From assembly GCF_012273895.1 (NCBI RefSeq), contig NC_052108.1:6820001-6884000 (forward strand): a stretch of 64,000 nt of DNA, given 5' to 3'. The notes under the pieces were generated by a model. That model had not been told where the DNA came from. It saw only the letters and a program-made list of their open reading frames with translations, and did not search any database. The position numbers and the translations under genes were made by a program. This document shows, piece after piece, positions 50,217 through 61,804 of the stretch (position 1 is its first letter; every line of letters begins with the position of its first letter). Origin of the DNA: Zerene cesonia. Taxonomy: Eukaryota; Arthropoda; Insecta; Lepidoptera; Pieridae.

Positions 50217-51378
50217 GAAATTTTGAAAGAATAGAAAAAATTTGATCACGAGGCAGGATTCGAACCTGCGTTTCTTGCCTAACCGTANNNNNNNNNNNNN
50301 NNNNNNNNNNNNNNNNNNNNNNNNNNNNNNNNNNNNNNNNNNNNNNNNNNNNNNNNNNNNNNNNNNNNNNNNNNNNNNNNNNNNNNNNNNNNNNNNNNNN
50401 NNNNNNNNNNNNNNNNNNNNNNNNNNNNNNNNNNNNNNNNNNNNNNNNNNNNNNNNNNNNNNNNNNNNNNNNNNNNNNNNNNNNNNNNNNNNNNNNNNNN
50501 NNNNNNNNNNNNNNNNNNNNNNNNNNNNNNNNNNNNNNNNNNNNNNNNNNNNNNNNNNNNNNNNNNNNNNNNNNNNNNNNNNNNNNNNNNNNNNNNNNNN
50601 NNNNNNNNNNNNNNNNNNNNNNNNNNNNNNNNNNNNNNNNNNNNNNNNNNNNNNNNNNNNNNNNNNNNNNNNNNNNNNNNNNNNNNNNNNNNNNNNNNNN
50701 NNNNNNNNNNNNNNNNNNNNNNNNNNNNNNNNNNNNNNNNNNNNNNNNNNNNNNNNNNNNNNNNNNNNNNNNNNNNNNNNNNNNNNNNNNNNNNNNNNNN
50801 NNNNNNNNNNNNNNNNNNNNNNNNNNNNNNNNNNNNNNNNNNNNNNNNNNNNNNNNNNNNNNNNNNNNNNNNNNNNNNNNNNNNNNNNNNNNNNNNNNNN
50901 NNNNNNNNNNNNNNNNNNNNNNNNNNNNNNNNNNNNNNNNNNNNNNNNNNNNNNNNNNNNNNNNNNNNNNNNNNNNNNNNNNNNNNNNNNNNNNNNNNNN
51001 NNNNNNNNNNNNNNNNNNNNNNNNNNNNNNNNNNNNNNNNNNNNNNNNNNNNNNNNNNNNNNNNNNNNNNNNNNNNNNNNNNNNNNNNNNNNNNNNNNNN
51101 NNNNNNNNNNNNNNNNNNNNNNNNNNNNNNNNNNNNNNNNNNNNNNNNNNNNNNNNNNNNNNNNNNNNNNNNNNNNNNNNNNNNNNNNNNNNNNNNNNNN
51201 NNNNNNNNNNNNNNNNNNNNNNNNNNNNNNNNNNNNNNNNNNNNNNNNNNNNNNNNNNNNNNNNNNNNNNNNNNNNNNNNNNNNNNNAATCCTGCCTCGT
51301 GATCAAATTTTTTCTATTCTTTCAAAATTTCTCATTTATAAAGCATTTCAATGCTATAAAACTGAGAATTAAAAAAAA
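50217..51378 (+). mobile_element. retroposon with antisense tRNA-like core, copy 2, interrupted by gap
   Basis: Flanked by a direct repeat AAAATATTTGCTT (about 50204-50216 and 51376-51390). The left part is the GAGAAATTTTG arm followed by the complement of the tRNA-like 3' half. After the gap comes the tRNA-like 3' half in forward sense, the inverted arm, the AGCATTTCAATGCT hairpin and an A9 tail. The tRNA-like 3' part thus appears in opposite orientations on the two sides, unlike copy 1. Confidence 0.6.
50288..51287. other. assembly gap (1000 N)
   Basis: Exactly 1000 N within a palindromic retroposon copy; both edges belong to the same element. The true missing length is unknown. Confidence 0.98.
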
Positions 51379-52439
51379 ATATTTGCTTTTTATTATACAT
51401 GTTTTGTTGCTGCTTTACGAAAGTAATGTCCCAACATCCAATTGATATTCATATGTTTTTTTATACCAATAAAATATATAAAGCTACCATATCTAAAGCA
51501 CGATGGACGCTTCGTACAAATTTAGTAGCACTAAAATATATGTTCACCAGAAGACACGATCGATAAAAATCAATAAGGAAACAGTAAAATCACATCCCGC
51601 TGTTTAATATCGACTCGTTGCATTTAAAGGAATTTTGTTTATCGAAAGTAAGAGAGGAAAGTGCAGTTTGCATGCAAATTAATATCCAGCATTAAAGCAT
51701 TATAACGGGGTATGACGTCATTTCTTCTATTCAACCCTTCACCGCTGTGACTTGTTGAATGTATCAAGCTGTGAATACTTGCATATGACATTCTATGAAT
51801 TTATATGTATTAACGATGCGCGGTTTCATGCGAGGATCTGTAGTTATTGAATAATACAGCAATCAAGCGTACAATATTCTTGTAGTTGTCGCAATAACGT
51901 TCGTTTCTAAAATGTATGCTCTGATAGTGTAGATATGCAAAATTTGATATAAAAAATGTATAGCCAATTTACTATTTGAATTTGATTTATTGATTTAACG
52001 CTAAGGTATAAATTTTTCGCCATAATAAAATTTGGTAAAAACACTAAATACTTTTGAGTGTGCACGCTATTACATAAAACATCGAAGCTGAAGTTCAAAA
52101 TGCAGTACGAAACCAAATAACGAAACAATTTCTTTTTTATGAATAATAGGGAAGCGCTTGACAACGATCTCGCCTGCTGGTAAGAGAAGATGTAGCCTAA
52201 GATGGACTGCACTTCCCTAGAAATCCATTTACATTATTTTCTTAATTTTTTACTTAAAACCACCTTCATATTGTCAGAATTAGTCAAATTAATTTATGGT
52301 TACACACGGAAGGCATCAACTAAAAAAAAAAAAAAAATTATAATCGGTTCACTCAGTCGAAAGTTAAACTAAAATAAATAAAATATAATAGTTTAAAAAA
52401 ACTATAAAACACGCTTTAACAAAAATCATATTTTGCAAA

Positions 52440-52640
52440 TTGAAAACTGGAATAATTTTATCAAATTAGTGTATTGTCATCGGTCCTCAATAAATCTACA
52501 AAGTTTGAACGAAATCTGGCCGTTTAAAGTGGGTCAAAATCGCGCCCAAAGAAGTCAGTTACAAACAAACAAACAAACATACAAACAAACAAACAAACAA
52601 ACATACAGGTGAAGTTAATAAAAGCGTGTTAATAATCGTC
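52440..52640 (+). repeat. AAAGTGGGTCAAAATCG family copy 2 with (ACAA)n run
   Basis: Contains acgaaatctggccgtttaaa, gtgggtcaaaatcgcgccca, a CAAA/CATA array at 52560-52606 and ggtgaagttaataaaagcgt. This layout is typical of lepidopteran LINE 3' ends. Confidence 0.5.
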
Positions 52641-53931
52641 GAAATGAGAATCTTTTTGAAGTCAATTACTCAATTTAAATCTAAATACTAATACTCAATC
52701 TTAATCTAAATAAAAATCTAAATACTAATCAAGTTTAAAATAGTCAATTACTGGATAAAATACACGCATATCGTGCGCTAAATTAAAAAAATGTGCCTAC
52801 AGACAAAACTAACAGCTATAAACTGAAGCCCAACATCCGAGCATGTTAGCTCGACGCGTGTTAGATCCGCTTAATACAATTTCATGCAAATTTCAATGAA
52901 ACACTTATCCCACACGAATTAAAATAAACTTCGTGACCCGCGAAGTGTTGGCTGTGCAACGCTAGTTTATATTTGATTCACTCGGTAATTTTATATGGGA
53001 CTGGGGTGTGTTGTGCCCGACCTATGCCACTTTCGGGTTAAATATTAGTGTGGTATTACCCGTAAGACAGTACAGAGCTTTCGTGTAAGCGTAACATTAG
53101 ATAACGTTTGCTATTTTGTTTTATGTCTTGTCACAACAGAATTTCAGGGTCTACATATAATTTTAATCAAATTTCGTTTTTAATTTAAATAAAAAAATAA
53201 AACAATTTAACAACAGGTTAGTAAAATTTAATGTAGCAAATTGGTTAAATTTATTTTATCAAAAGAATATTTTAGTGACTCCAAACATTTCGATTTCGTA
53301 AGCAACGCATATAATCTGGGCTCCATATAATAATTGCAATATAGGAAATGTTACGTAACTTCTATCTCTAGTCACAGAATCTTCAGATCTCTGTTTACCA
53401 AACAACATAATCAAATTATACTAAATCAAGTGAGACACGTCCGTGAAGCAACGTAACAAGTTTAACGTAGGTAGGTAGCATTCAAACTTCTAGCAGCTAC
53501 CGGTACCGCACCTATAGACGGCACTCATTAAATTTGAACCCTAATGCTTAAGTCATAAGATTGTGTTTTGGTTTACAAATAAGAAGTTATTATGCTTCCT
53601 TGATTTATATATTTAAGGGTCATTCATTTAGGTTACATTATTCTTTACTTTATATGATAACATAGTTTCTAAATGTATTGCTTATTGTTGAACACGCCAA
53701 TTGAACGATCCTTTGACACAGTGGGTTTGAAACTCTATTATGGCACAGTTCAATAATCCATGCAATCGTTAAACGATGACGTTTAAATAGGTCAAACTAC
53801 TATTGCAATGTACTACTGTATGCTTCCCTTTAAGTTTATACTGTGATTAAATACGAATAGAACTAAACGATTGGGAAATTACGAAATATAGACACGTCTT
53901 CTAAACTAATCTCATAAAGAGGAAATATTTG

Positions 53932-53964
53932 CTGTGTGTGTGTGCACTTGCGTGTGTGTGTGCA
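53932..53964. repeat. (TG)n microsatellite
   Basis: A TG array interrupted by cacttgcg. Confidence 0.85.
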
Positions 53965-54370
53965 TCTTCACTGGGCATAGTTTAACTAAACCGCTAGTCT
54001 CGTATAAAAGAAGAAAGATTGAAATAAATAATTACACTCCTTCACAAATAGGTATAACTACTTATTTACAAATTTAGATATGCAATAGATACAACATGCC
54101 ACTTTTAGTACCGCGGAACAAAAGTTTTGATATAATAGAATGTTGGTTTACCACGATATTTGCATACTTTTATTATAATAATTGTATGACAGGATATGGT
54201 TTTATAAATTTAAATTGTTGAACAATACACATTAAACAAAATAGTTTAACATTAAAATATTAACTGTCTAAGTCAAACAACCCAAAAGCATCCAACCCTG
54301 CAATAACTAATCACAATTTCCCATACCCTATACTAAACAGACAAACCATAGCCATATAATTTAAAATCAA

Positions 54371-54451
54371 TTAGACGAGATAACCGCACAGGTCCGGCAG
54401 AATCTCTCCATCGTAATGAGATATAGAAATATCACTGCAATTCCGCATATC
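54371..54451 (-). CDS. candidate terminal exon, unknown gene
   Basis: Acceptor catctttacag is followed in phase 0 by 26 codons and TAA. The frame includes SDISISHYDGEILPDL and ends CGYLV. A minus-strand AATAAA occurs about 200 nt downstream (near 54171). An alternative weak donor (GGACCT|gtgcgg, end 54390) would leave phase 2 and fit the exon at 47651-47701. The acidic/hydrophobic composition is protein-like, but I recognise no family. Confidence 0.35.
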   Translation of the reverse strand, partial: DMRNCSDISISHYDGEILPDLCGYLV

Positions 54452-54713
54452 CTGTAAAGATGAGTACACGTGGGAAACTACAGGTTATTTGTAGCGTAGA
54501 CTAAATAAGCTCATGCTTGAACTCATTTCGTCTTGGCTTGTAGACAGATTTCTGCTGAGGCGCGTTGTGGTCTGCGCTGTGAAGTCATAAAATTGGTTAT
54601 TGAGACTGATACAAATGCAGACATTATATTAATTTGATTTGACGAAACTTAAATAGGCCGGTGCAGAGAAATATTTAATTTTGAAAGTAAATACGTTTTT
54701 TTACAAAATCAAT

Positions 54714-54855
54714 AAATGACTGTCTTCTAATTGTCAGAACCAGATCTAATTTAAACTATATCACACGAAACATGCCAGGTTTCAATAAATAAATGAGACA
54801 AAAGGAAATACAGACAAGTTGAGAACCTCCTTCTTTTTTTTGAAGCCGGTTAAAA
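54714..54855 (+). repeat. AATTGTCAGAACTAGATC family copy 2
   Basis: Contains taattgtcagaaccagatct and aacctccttcttttttttga followed by agccggtta. Same spacing as copy 1. Confidence 0.5.
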
Positions 54856-54894
54856 ATGTTACATTCAATACAATTTTATGCATAAGCTCGCGTC

Positions 54895-54965
54895 GTGGTT
54901 ATGATCTGAACTCTCATAGGAGGTCTATATCCCTGCAGTTATGATGATACCCATGCTGATAATAT
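54895..54965 (+). repeat. degenerate SINE 3'-end fragment
   Basis: Resembles the same SINE tail (gatctgaactctcataggag, gtctatatccctgcag, then ATGATGATA), strongly diverged. Confidence 0.4.
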
Positions 54966-56790
54966 TGCTGCTAGTTCGAATGGTTTAGACATTTAAAAAA
55001 TCACTTTATGCCTGGTTAAAGAGGCCATGATGCGATTAAAAATTAATAAAAGCGAAACATTTCACCCAATTATCAAACATAATACTTTTCATAGAAAGTC
55101 CTGGCACACATTTAAAAAAACAATATATCTATACGTACCTAGATTAGAAAACATAAACTCAACATGGCCGGTAACAACTTCACCAGTCCGGTCATTGTAT
55201 TAAATATTCTACAGCGCAAGAAATATATTGGTCATATTTCATACACCGTCGAAACATTAAATTACAAAATTCATTATGGCACACGACACACTTTCACTGT
55301 GCACACCAATTTAACAGTATTAAGAATAGATAGTAAATAACGAAGACGCGTTGCCATTAATTACGTTATCGGCCCTATGATTTACCATTTGATTTACACA
55401 CGTTTCCATTCAGTGCGTTGTTAATGTTTATCCTATATTATTAGGCACAATTAACAGAGATAATTACTTTCCAAACAACTACGAGATCCAATTGGCATGT
55501 AAAACTTAAACGTTTCAATACATAGAGTTTAAGGTGAGTCATAGATGGTTGATGGTTTTATATCGAGTTAAATGAATGTTATTCGAAAAAATTGTATATA
55601 CTGGTCATTCAAGGAGATCTGTTAGGTGGAGCCAATGACAAACAGATGCAGAAGAAGAAACTAAACCTCAACATCTGCAATCACAAGCTGAACTACGTAG
55701 AATGACAACTTATTGAAGTTATCATTCACGACTCAGCTCGAGAATCGTGTAACTTTTATTCCAATAGGTACGGGAAATCGTACCATCAAATTTCAGAATG
55801 CATTAATAACTGCATATGCATTACACATTCTTGAATCATTAAAGCCCATAGTTCCACATACAACTATAAACAAAACGGGATTGCAACAATTCGAACAATA
55901 CAATCTTACATTCGTAGGCACACGTAAGGAGATGGGTATATTAGGTATATAATATAACATTGGATATGTAATATTGCGTATCGCACGCGTCATCCGATGC
56001 ACGGGCTCGCGACCGGAGAGAATCGATTCGAGTCGGATCGTGGTACTGTTGATGGTTATGATAAAACTAACATAATATCTCTTGTGTTATTGCTAGAGAC
56101 GTCAATGAACTTTTCGTTTCAAATTTGACCACACGATATAAAAGCCTAATTCAAGTGTTTTTAATTATATATATTGAATCGTTATTATAAATCTCTATTT
56201 ACTTAAGGCTGGCTACATGGAAAAGAGAATCAATTGTAATCATTGCTTTTGTATGTAACCACATTATTCCGTAAAACTTTGGCAGACATACGGTACAAAT
56301 TTATGCAAAAGCCTCTACACAGCAATTTTTATTTCCCATGAAAGTTGTGCATAACGCAATAGACAATATAGTACCATCTACGGTAGAACTGTACAACGGA
56401 CGAAACAAAGCGATCGCGAGATAACCATGGATGTTTATAAATAATGCGTGTTTCTCAAGCCGCATCCTTCGCAAATAGCGCTTCAGTATTGCTCATAGCT
56501 CATTTGTTTCGCGTAATTACATTTCGAAACACGCCGAGACCGAATAACACGTAACGTGACAGAGATCCAGATAACTGCAATTAGATAATATCTTTACGCT
56601 TCGATATTAGTGTTACGAACGTCTTATTATTGTTTCTAATTTCGGATGTTTGCTTGTGTAATGTGTCGTTATTTCATTCATCACGCATGGTCCATGGGCA
56701 AGACTACCCACTGATGAAAAGATGAAGGCAGGGCAGTTTTCAAAAAACATTTGTAATTTTACAATCGCCCGCAGTTTGTGGAAGAACTTA

Positions 56791-56997
56791 AAAAATGAAG
56801 TCCCGTCTCCCCTAGTGGTGTATGGGGCAGATGATGTTTCACTAATCAATTTTCTGAAGGGACAAGTAGGTGATCAGCCTTCTGTGTCCTGGCAGACCGA
56901 GACATTTTTTTTTTGTGCGTCCCCACCGGGATTTGAACTCAGGACTCCTCGGTTCTACGCTCACGCATTAACCACTGTACCAAGGAGGCGGTCAAAA
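56791..56997 (-). mobile_element. tRNA-derived SINE, second family, copy 2
   Basis: Same family and orientation as 6192-6405, between perfect 15-bp duplications TTGTGGAAGAACTTA (56776-56790, 56998-57012). It sits just upstream (minus-strand sense) of the candidate exon at 57091 without touching it. Confidence 0.87.
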
Positions 56998-57090
56998 TTG
57001 TGGAAGAACTTAGTTCCTCATTAAACTATTTTTTTAATATTTTTGAGTTTATAAATGATACAAATAAAGGATTAAACAAGCCATACTTAC

Positions 57091-57144
57091 ATTTATATCA
57101 TAGAAATTCGGCGCGTGCATTCGGGTAGATTGAGAATGAAATAT
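57091..57144 (-). CDS. candidate 54-nt internal exon, unknown gene
   Basis: Excellent splice signals: acceptor ttttttgttgcag and donor AAAT|gtaagtatg. Only the phase-0 frame is open and it spans the exon: IFHSQSTRMHAPNFYDIN. It joins in phase 0 to the 54.4 kb candidate exon and accepts a phase-0 exon such as the one at 59.0 kb. No family recognised. Confidence 0.42.
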
Positions 57145-59027
57145 CTGCAACAAAAAACGTTACAATTAAAACCTTAACTTAATTCAATTCAATTTTTTGT
57201 TGAATGGCACCTTAACTTATCGCGCAAGTGAACAGTCAATACCATCTACTTAACCTTATAAATGCGAAAGACTCTCTGTCTCCCCATTTAAATGAATTTT
57301 GGTACAGACATAGTCCGAGACCCAACAAAGAAGATAGGATAGTTTAAATCCCGACAATCCCACGTGAATGGGAAATACACAAGGAAAACCACAGACTGCC
57401 TAGTTTGTTTTTTTTTGACTACGTGGAAAGTATATAGCAATCTATAAACAAAATCATTTCCTTAACACACAATACACAACATAAACACATGAGATTCACC
57501 TCAAGCCTTTAAGCCCCGTACCAACTCGTAATATTTCACCGCGTCCAACAACAATCGTCTAATCAATGACGCTTAAATATCCCAAACATTCAAGCGAGAT
57601 CAAGAAACTCTTAAATAGTGTGTCGCCGATAAAAAGTCACTCCATTATTTATGCACGTCCTTCAAGCGGTGAACGGCCTACCACAAGTTGAGACGAAAGC
57701 TTAATTGTAAACCACGCGGTTTACGGCCGCGATACGGCCGTGTTTGGTAATGGACAAGTTTTAAACAAATCATTTATAGAAAGAATACATTAAATTCAAC
57801 ACACCGTAGTTATTTAAACTTGTTTCGGTCACAAAGTGTAGAGTATGTTATTTGTTCGCTTAAAAAGATGCGTGTGGGATTAATATCAGACAATTAGATG
57901 TAAATCAGTGTTCTAGTTTATTTTTGAAATCTAACACAACAATATCGTGACTAAATATTTATTATGGTTCAATTATTGTCTCAGAATACTCGTAATTGGT
58001 AATAGCATGGAAACAACGCGTATCAAAACGACACATGACGGTATCAAGAAAGCATATAAAATTAACAACCACAACACACAGCATCCCAATTGCGTCCACA
58101 AGAAATGCGTCAACATTAAAATGCACATAACAGACATTTCCCGCCATTATCACACAAGTTGCGAGTTGTAAATCTAGTCTCGTGTAACTATTTCTCTATA
58201 TTTCATTACGGCAATAAAGATCAGGCGATATCTTCATTACTGGGCGTAGGATGCCGAGATAATTACGAAGCTCGCAACCGACGGACGTACGCTGAAATTA
58301 ATTTCACAGAGAATGCAAGTAAAGCATTGATGTATCGATATGACTGCATCGACACAACTGCTAACGATAAACATATAACCGTCATTATCTCCGCATTTAA
58401 AGAATGAAGCGTGTAAAACATTCGTTTGATTTTTTTTTTAATTATTTAATACAAGCTCCACGCGTTCCAATTTCCTTGAAGCGTCCACTTTTATTTTGAC
58501 TCTATATTAAATTTACATGATGATAATTATTATACGCAATCGTATTTCTGGTGTTCAAAAACCATCACTGCACGACTAAAATAAGCGTGTTATCTACTTT
58601 CTGAGAAGCGAACAAAACAACGGAAATTGGGCCGCTGCGAGGAATATTTTGACCCTAACAACTTGATGTTGTAGAAAATATTGTAGAGTTAAGTTACATA
58701 TCGATCTTGTGCCATATCCTAGCGGTATTGATAATTATATCAATGCATGAAAATACATATTAGATAACGTTTGTGCGGTTGAAGATCCTTCATACATATT
58801 ATACCCGCCTAAAACTGTAGGACCTAACTTGATTGAATTAGACTCATAGCAAGAATATAACGCTGCATTTATATTCGAAATGCGAAAAAGGAACACGCAT
58901 GAACACGCATGTGTGACCAGTACACGATGTTCGCATTGAGATTCGCGTATTATTGTTAAGACCGATGTTCAGACGTAATCAAGGGGAAAACGGATGTGTG
59001 AAGAGTAATTCGCGTCGACACTTGTAC

Positions 59028-59062
59028 CTCTACGAATGTTTCGTCGAATATATCGTGGAGTC
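59028..59062 (-). CDS. weak candidate 35-nt exon, unknown gene
   Basis: Acceptor ctactcgcttcag, donor GTAGAG|gtacaag. The frame that ends in phase 0 reads LHDIFDETFVE and would continue into the exon at 57091-57144. The donor is not strong and the exon is tiny, so this may be chance. Confidence 0.18.
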
Positions 59063-60378
59063 CTGAAGCGAGTAGCGAAAACGAATGTATAAATTTACAA
59101 TGAACACTAACATGAAACAAACCCAATTAAATGAAACAAAGGAAGAAATCCTCTTGTTCTGCAATAATAGCTCGAGTCGTATGTTAAAAATATACCTGTC
59201 ACTGTGATATGTCGATGATACTAATGTATTATTTTGAAAGACACACACTATCAGTGCCTCTTTAAAACTTGTGAAAGTCACGACGCGTTTTTAAAGAACG
59301 CATTGTTGCAAGAACAATACAATTTGAAGAACCAACATTGACCGAGTCTCGAGTAATTTGGGACTATTACACGATGCTGTTGGCATATCTATCTATATTG
59401 GAAATGAAATCACAGTAATTTTACCGTATTGCGAGCCGTGTTTTGTGTAATAACACGTTGCTATTGTACATTCGTGAAAGATGCATCTGCAAAAATAGTT
59501 TCACGTTGAAACAGTTTTAAATCAGCTATTATAGTAGTACGTGAACTAAAACAAATAGAAAAAAAATAAAATCGTAAAAAAAACTAAGATTAGGGATATA
59601 ATACTTAAAATGATACAGTAATTATTGCTCATCAGGGGATAAATAACACACTAACATGAATTAAAAATGTTAGGGTTATGGGAAATTAATTATTAAGTCT
59701 TTTTTTACTTTAATATTGTATGCGAACTATTTCTTATTCATTGTTAATCTTATGTTTGCATTGCATTAACTGGTTAAATATTTACCTTGATGAACAAAGA
59801 CAAAATATACCTTTGAGAAAAGATAATAAAATGCAATGTTTCGCCAAGGGTTCGCCGCACCAAGCTTCGCCAATGACCGTCGCAAGATTAAAAACACTGT
59901 TTGTTAACTGTTTACATTAGAAAGTCGACACAAGCGAAAGAGCGTGCACAACCGATAGCCGATATTCAATAGATCATTAACGGAAAATGAGACAATATTG
60001 TCCGGCTCGCCGCGTCCCCTGCTATCATCTCGAAGTTATTAATCACCGGTGCGTTCGTACGAGCGTAAAACATTGAGATTCCATACTGTTGCATCATGTA
60101 TTTGGTTCTCGGCGCACAAATATTTTATACAAAGCTACTTACTACATTACATCAACTAAACCTTAACAAAATGTTACATGAGAAAGAAAAAGGTTTTAAT
60201 GATTGTGTACGGCTTCATAGTCCCGTCTACACCCGGACTGATTCGGGATAAAAACAAAATAAAACATAGTCTATGACACTCATAGATGAGTGGTTTTCTA
60301 TTGGTTAAATGATTTTTAAATCGGTTCAGTAGATGATTATCCCCTAAAACTTCCCAAACTCACATTTATCTCTAAACT

Positions 60379-60545
60379 AGCTGCGCACTAGTAAGCGTAA
60401 GAAAAGTTGCCAATATGTTATTCCAGTGTCCAGCTGTCTACGTATCAAGTTTCATTGCAATCAGTTCAGTAGTCTTAGCGTGAAAGAGCAACAAACACAC
60501 AAACATTCTTACAAACTTTCGCATTTATAATATTAGTAGGAAATA
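60379..60545 (+). repeat. CGCGGTTTCACCCGCG / TTAGTAGGAT family copy, truncated
   Basis: Starts actagctgcgcactagtaag, lacks the GC-rich segment, and ends cgcatttataatattagtag. Confidence 0.65.
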
Positions 60546-60730
60546 GGATTATATTTGTCAAGATAAATTTACATACGCATTAATAATTTAATAGCTACTG
60601 TCGAACTTCATTGTTAAAATTGTATAAATTAGATATATTTTAGCTCCTAATGAAATTTCTTTAAGAAGTGTCATCCTTTCGAGACCTACATCAGCAGTAA
60701 CGTTTCTAACACATCGAAATTTATGATAAT

Positions 60731-61730
60731 NNNNNNNNNNNNNNNNNNNNNNNNNNNNNNNNNNNNNNNNNNNNNNNNNNNNNNNNNNNNNNNNNNNNNN
60801 NNNNNNNNNNNNNNNNNNNNNNNNNNNNNNNNNNNNNNNNNNNNNNNNNNNNNNNNNNNNNNNNNNNNNNNNNNNNNNNNNNNNNNNNNNNNNNNNNNNN
60901 NNNNNNNNNNNNNNNNNNNNNNNNNNNNNNNNNNNNNNNNNNNNNNNNNNNNNNNNNNNNNNNNNNNNNNNNNNNNNNNNNNNNNNNNNNNNNNNNNNNN
61001 NNNNNNNNNNNNNNNNNNNNNNNNNNNNNNNNNNNNNNNNNNNNNNNNNNNNNNNNNNNNNNNNNNNNNNNNNNNNNNNNNNNNNNNNNNNNNNNNNNNN
61101 NNNNNNNNNNNNNNNNNNNNNNNNNNNNNNNNNNNNNNNNNNNNNNNNNNNNNNNNNNNNNNNNNNNNNNNNNNNNNNNNNNNNNNNNNNNNNNNNNNNN
61201 NNNNNNNNNNNNNNNNNNNNNNNNNNNNNNNNNNNNNNNNNNNNNNNNNNNNNNNNNNNNNNNNNNNNNNNNNNNNNNNNNNNNNNNNNNNNNNNNNNNN
61301 NNNNNNNNNNNNNNNNNNNNNNNNNNNNNNNNNNNNNNNNNNNNNNNNNNNNNNNNNNNNNNNNNNNNNNNNNNNNNNNNNNNNNNNNNNNNNNNNNNNN
61401 NNNNNNNNNNNNNNNNNNNNNNNNNNNNNNNNNNNNNNNNNNNNNNNNNNNNNNNNNNNNNNNNNNNNNNNNNNNNNNNNNNNNNNNNNNNNNNNNNNNN
61501 NNNNNNNNNNNNNNNNNNNNNNNNNNNNNNNNNNNNNNNNNNNNNNNNNNNNNNNNNNNNNNNNNNNNNNNNNNNNNNNNNNNNNNNNNNNNNNNNNNNN
61601 NNNNNNNNNNNNNNNNNNNNNNNNNNNNNNNNNNNNNNNNNNNNNNNNNNNNNNNNNNNNNNNNNNNNNNNNNNNNNNNNNNNNNNNNNNNNNNNNNNNN
61701 NNNNNNNNNNNNNNNNNNNNNNNNNNNNNN
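60731..61730. other. assembly gap (1000 N)
   Basis: Exactly 1000 N; the right edge carries the same repeat end as the gap at 30664. Confidence 0.98.
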
Positions 61731-61731
61731 T

Positions 61732-61804
61732 GACAGATTCGAAATTCAAATGTAATATTTTTTTATAATTAAGTGTAACAGTATTTATGGCCAGACTAAG
61801 TATA
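61732..61804 (+). repeat. repeat end abutting gap, copy 2
   Basis: Identical 73 bp to 31664-31736, in the same orientation relative to its gap. The identity implies recent transposition. Confidence 0.75.

Noticed and set aside
56722..57024. 100-codon plus frame, and a similar minus frame at 6287-6475
   Set aside because: They run through tRNA-derived SINE copies, including the tRNA-like head.
54371..57144. Idea that the candidate exons encode a C/EBP-type activation domain (FYD...ISISHYDGEILPDL resembles that box)
   Set aside because: The resemblance is short, and no bZIP-coding exon follows on the minus strand within the window.
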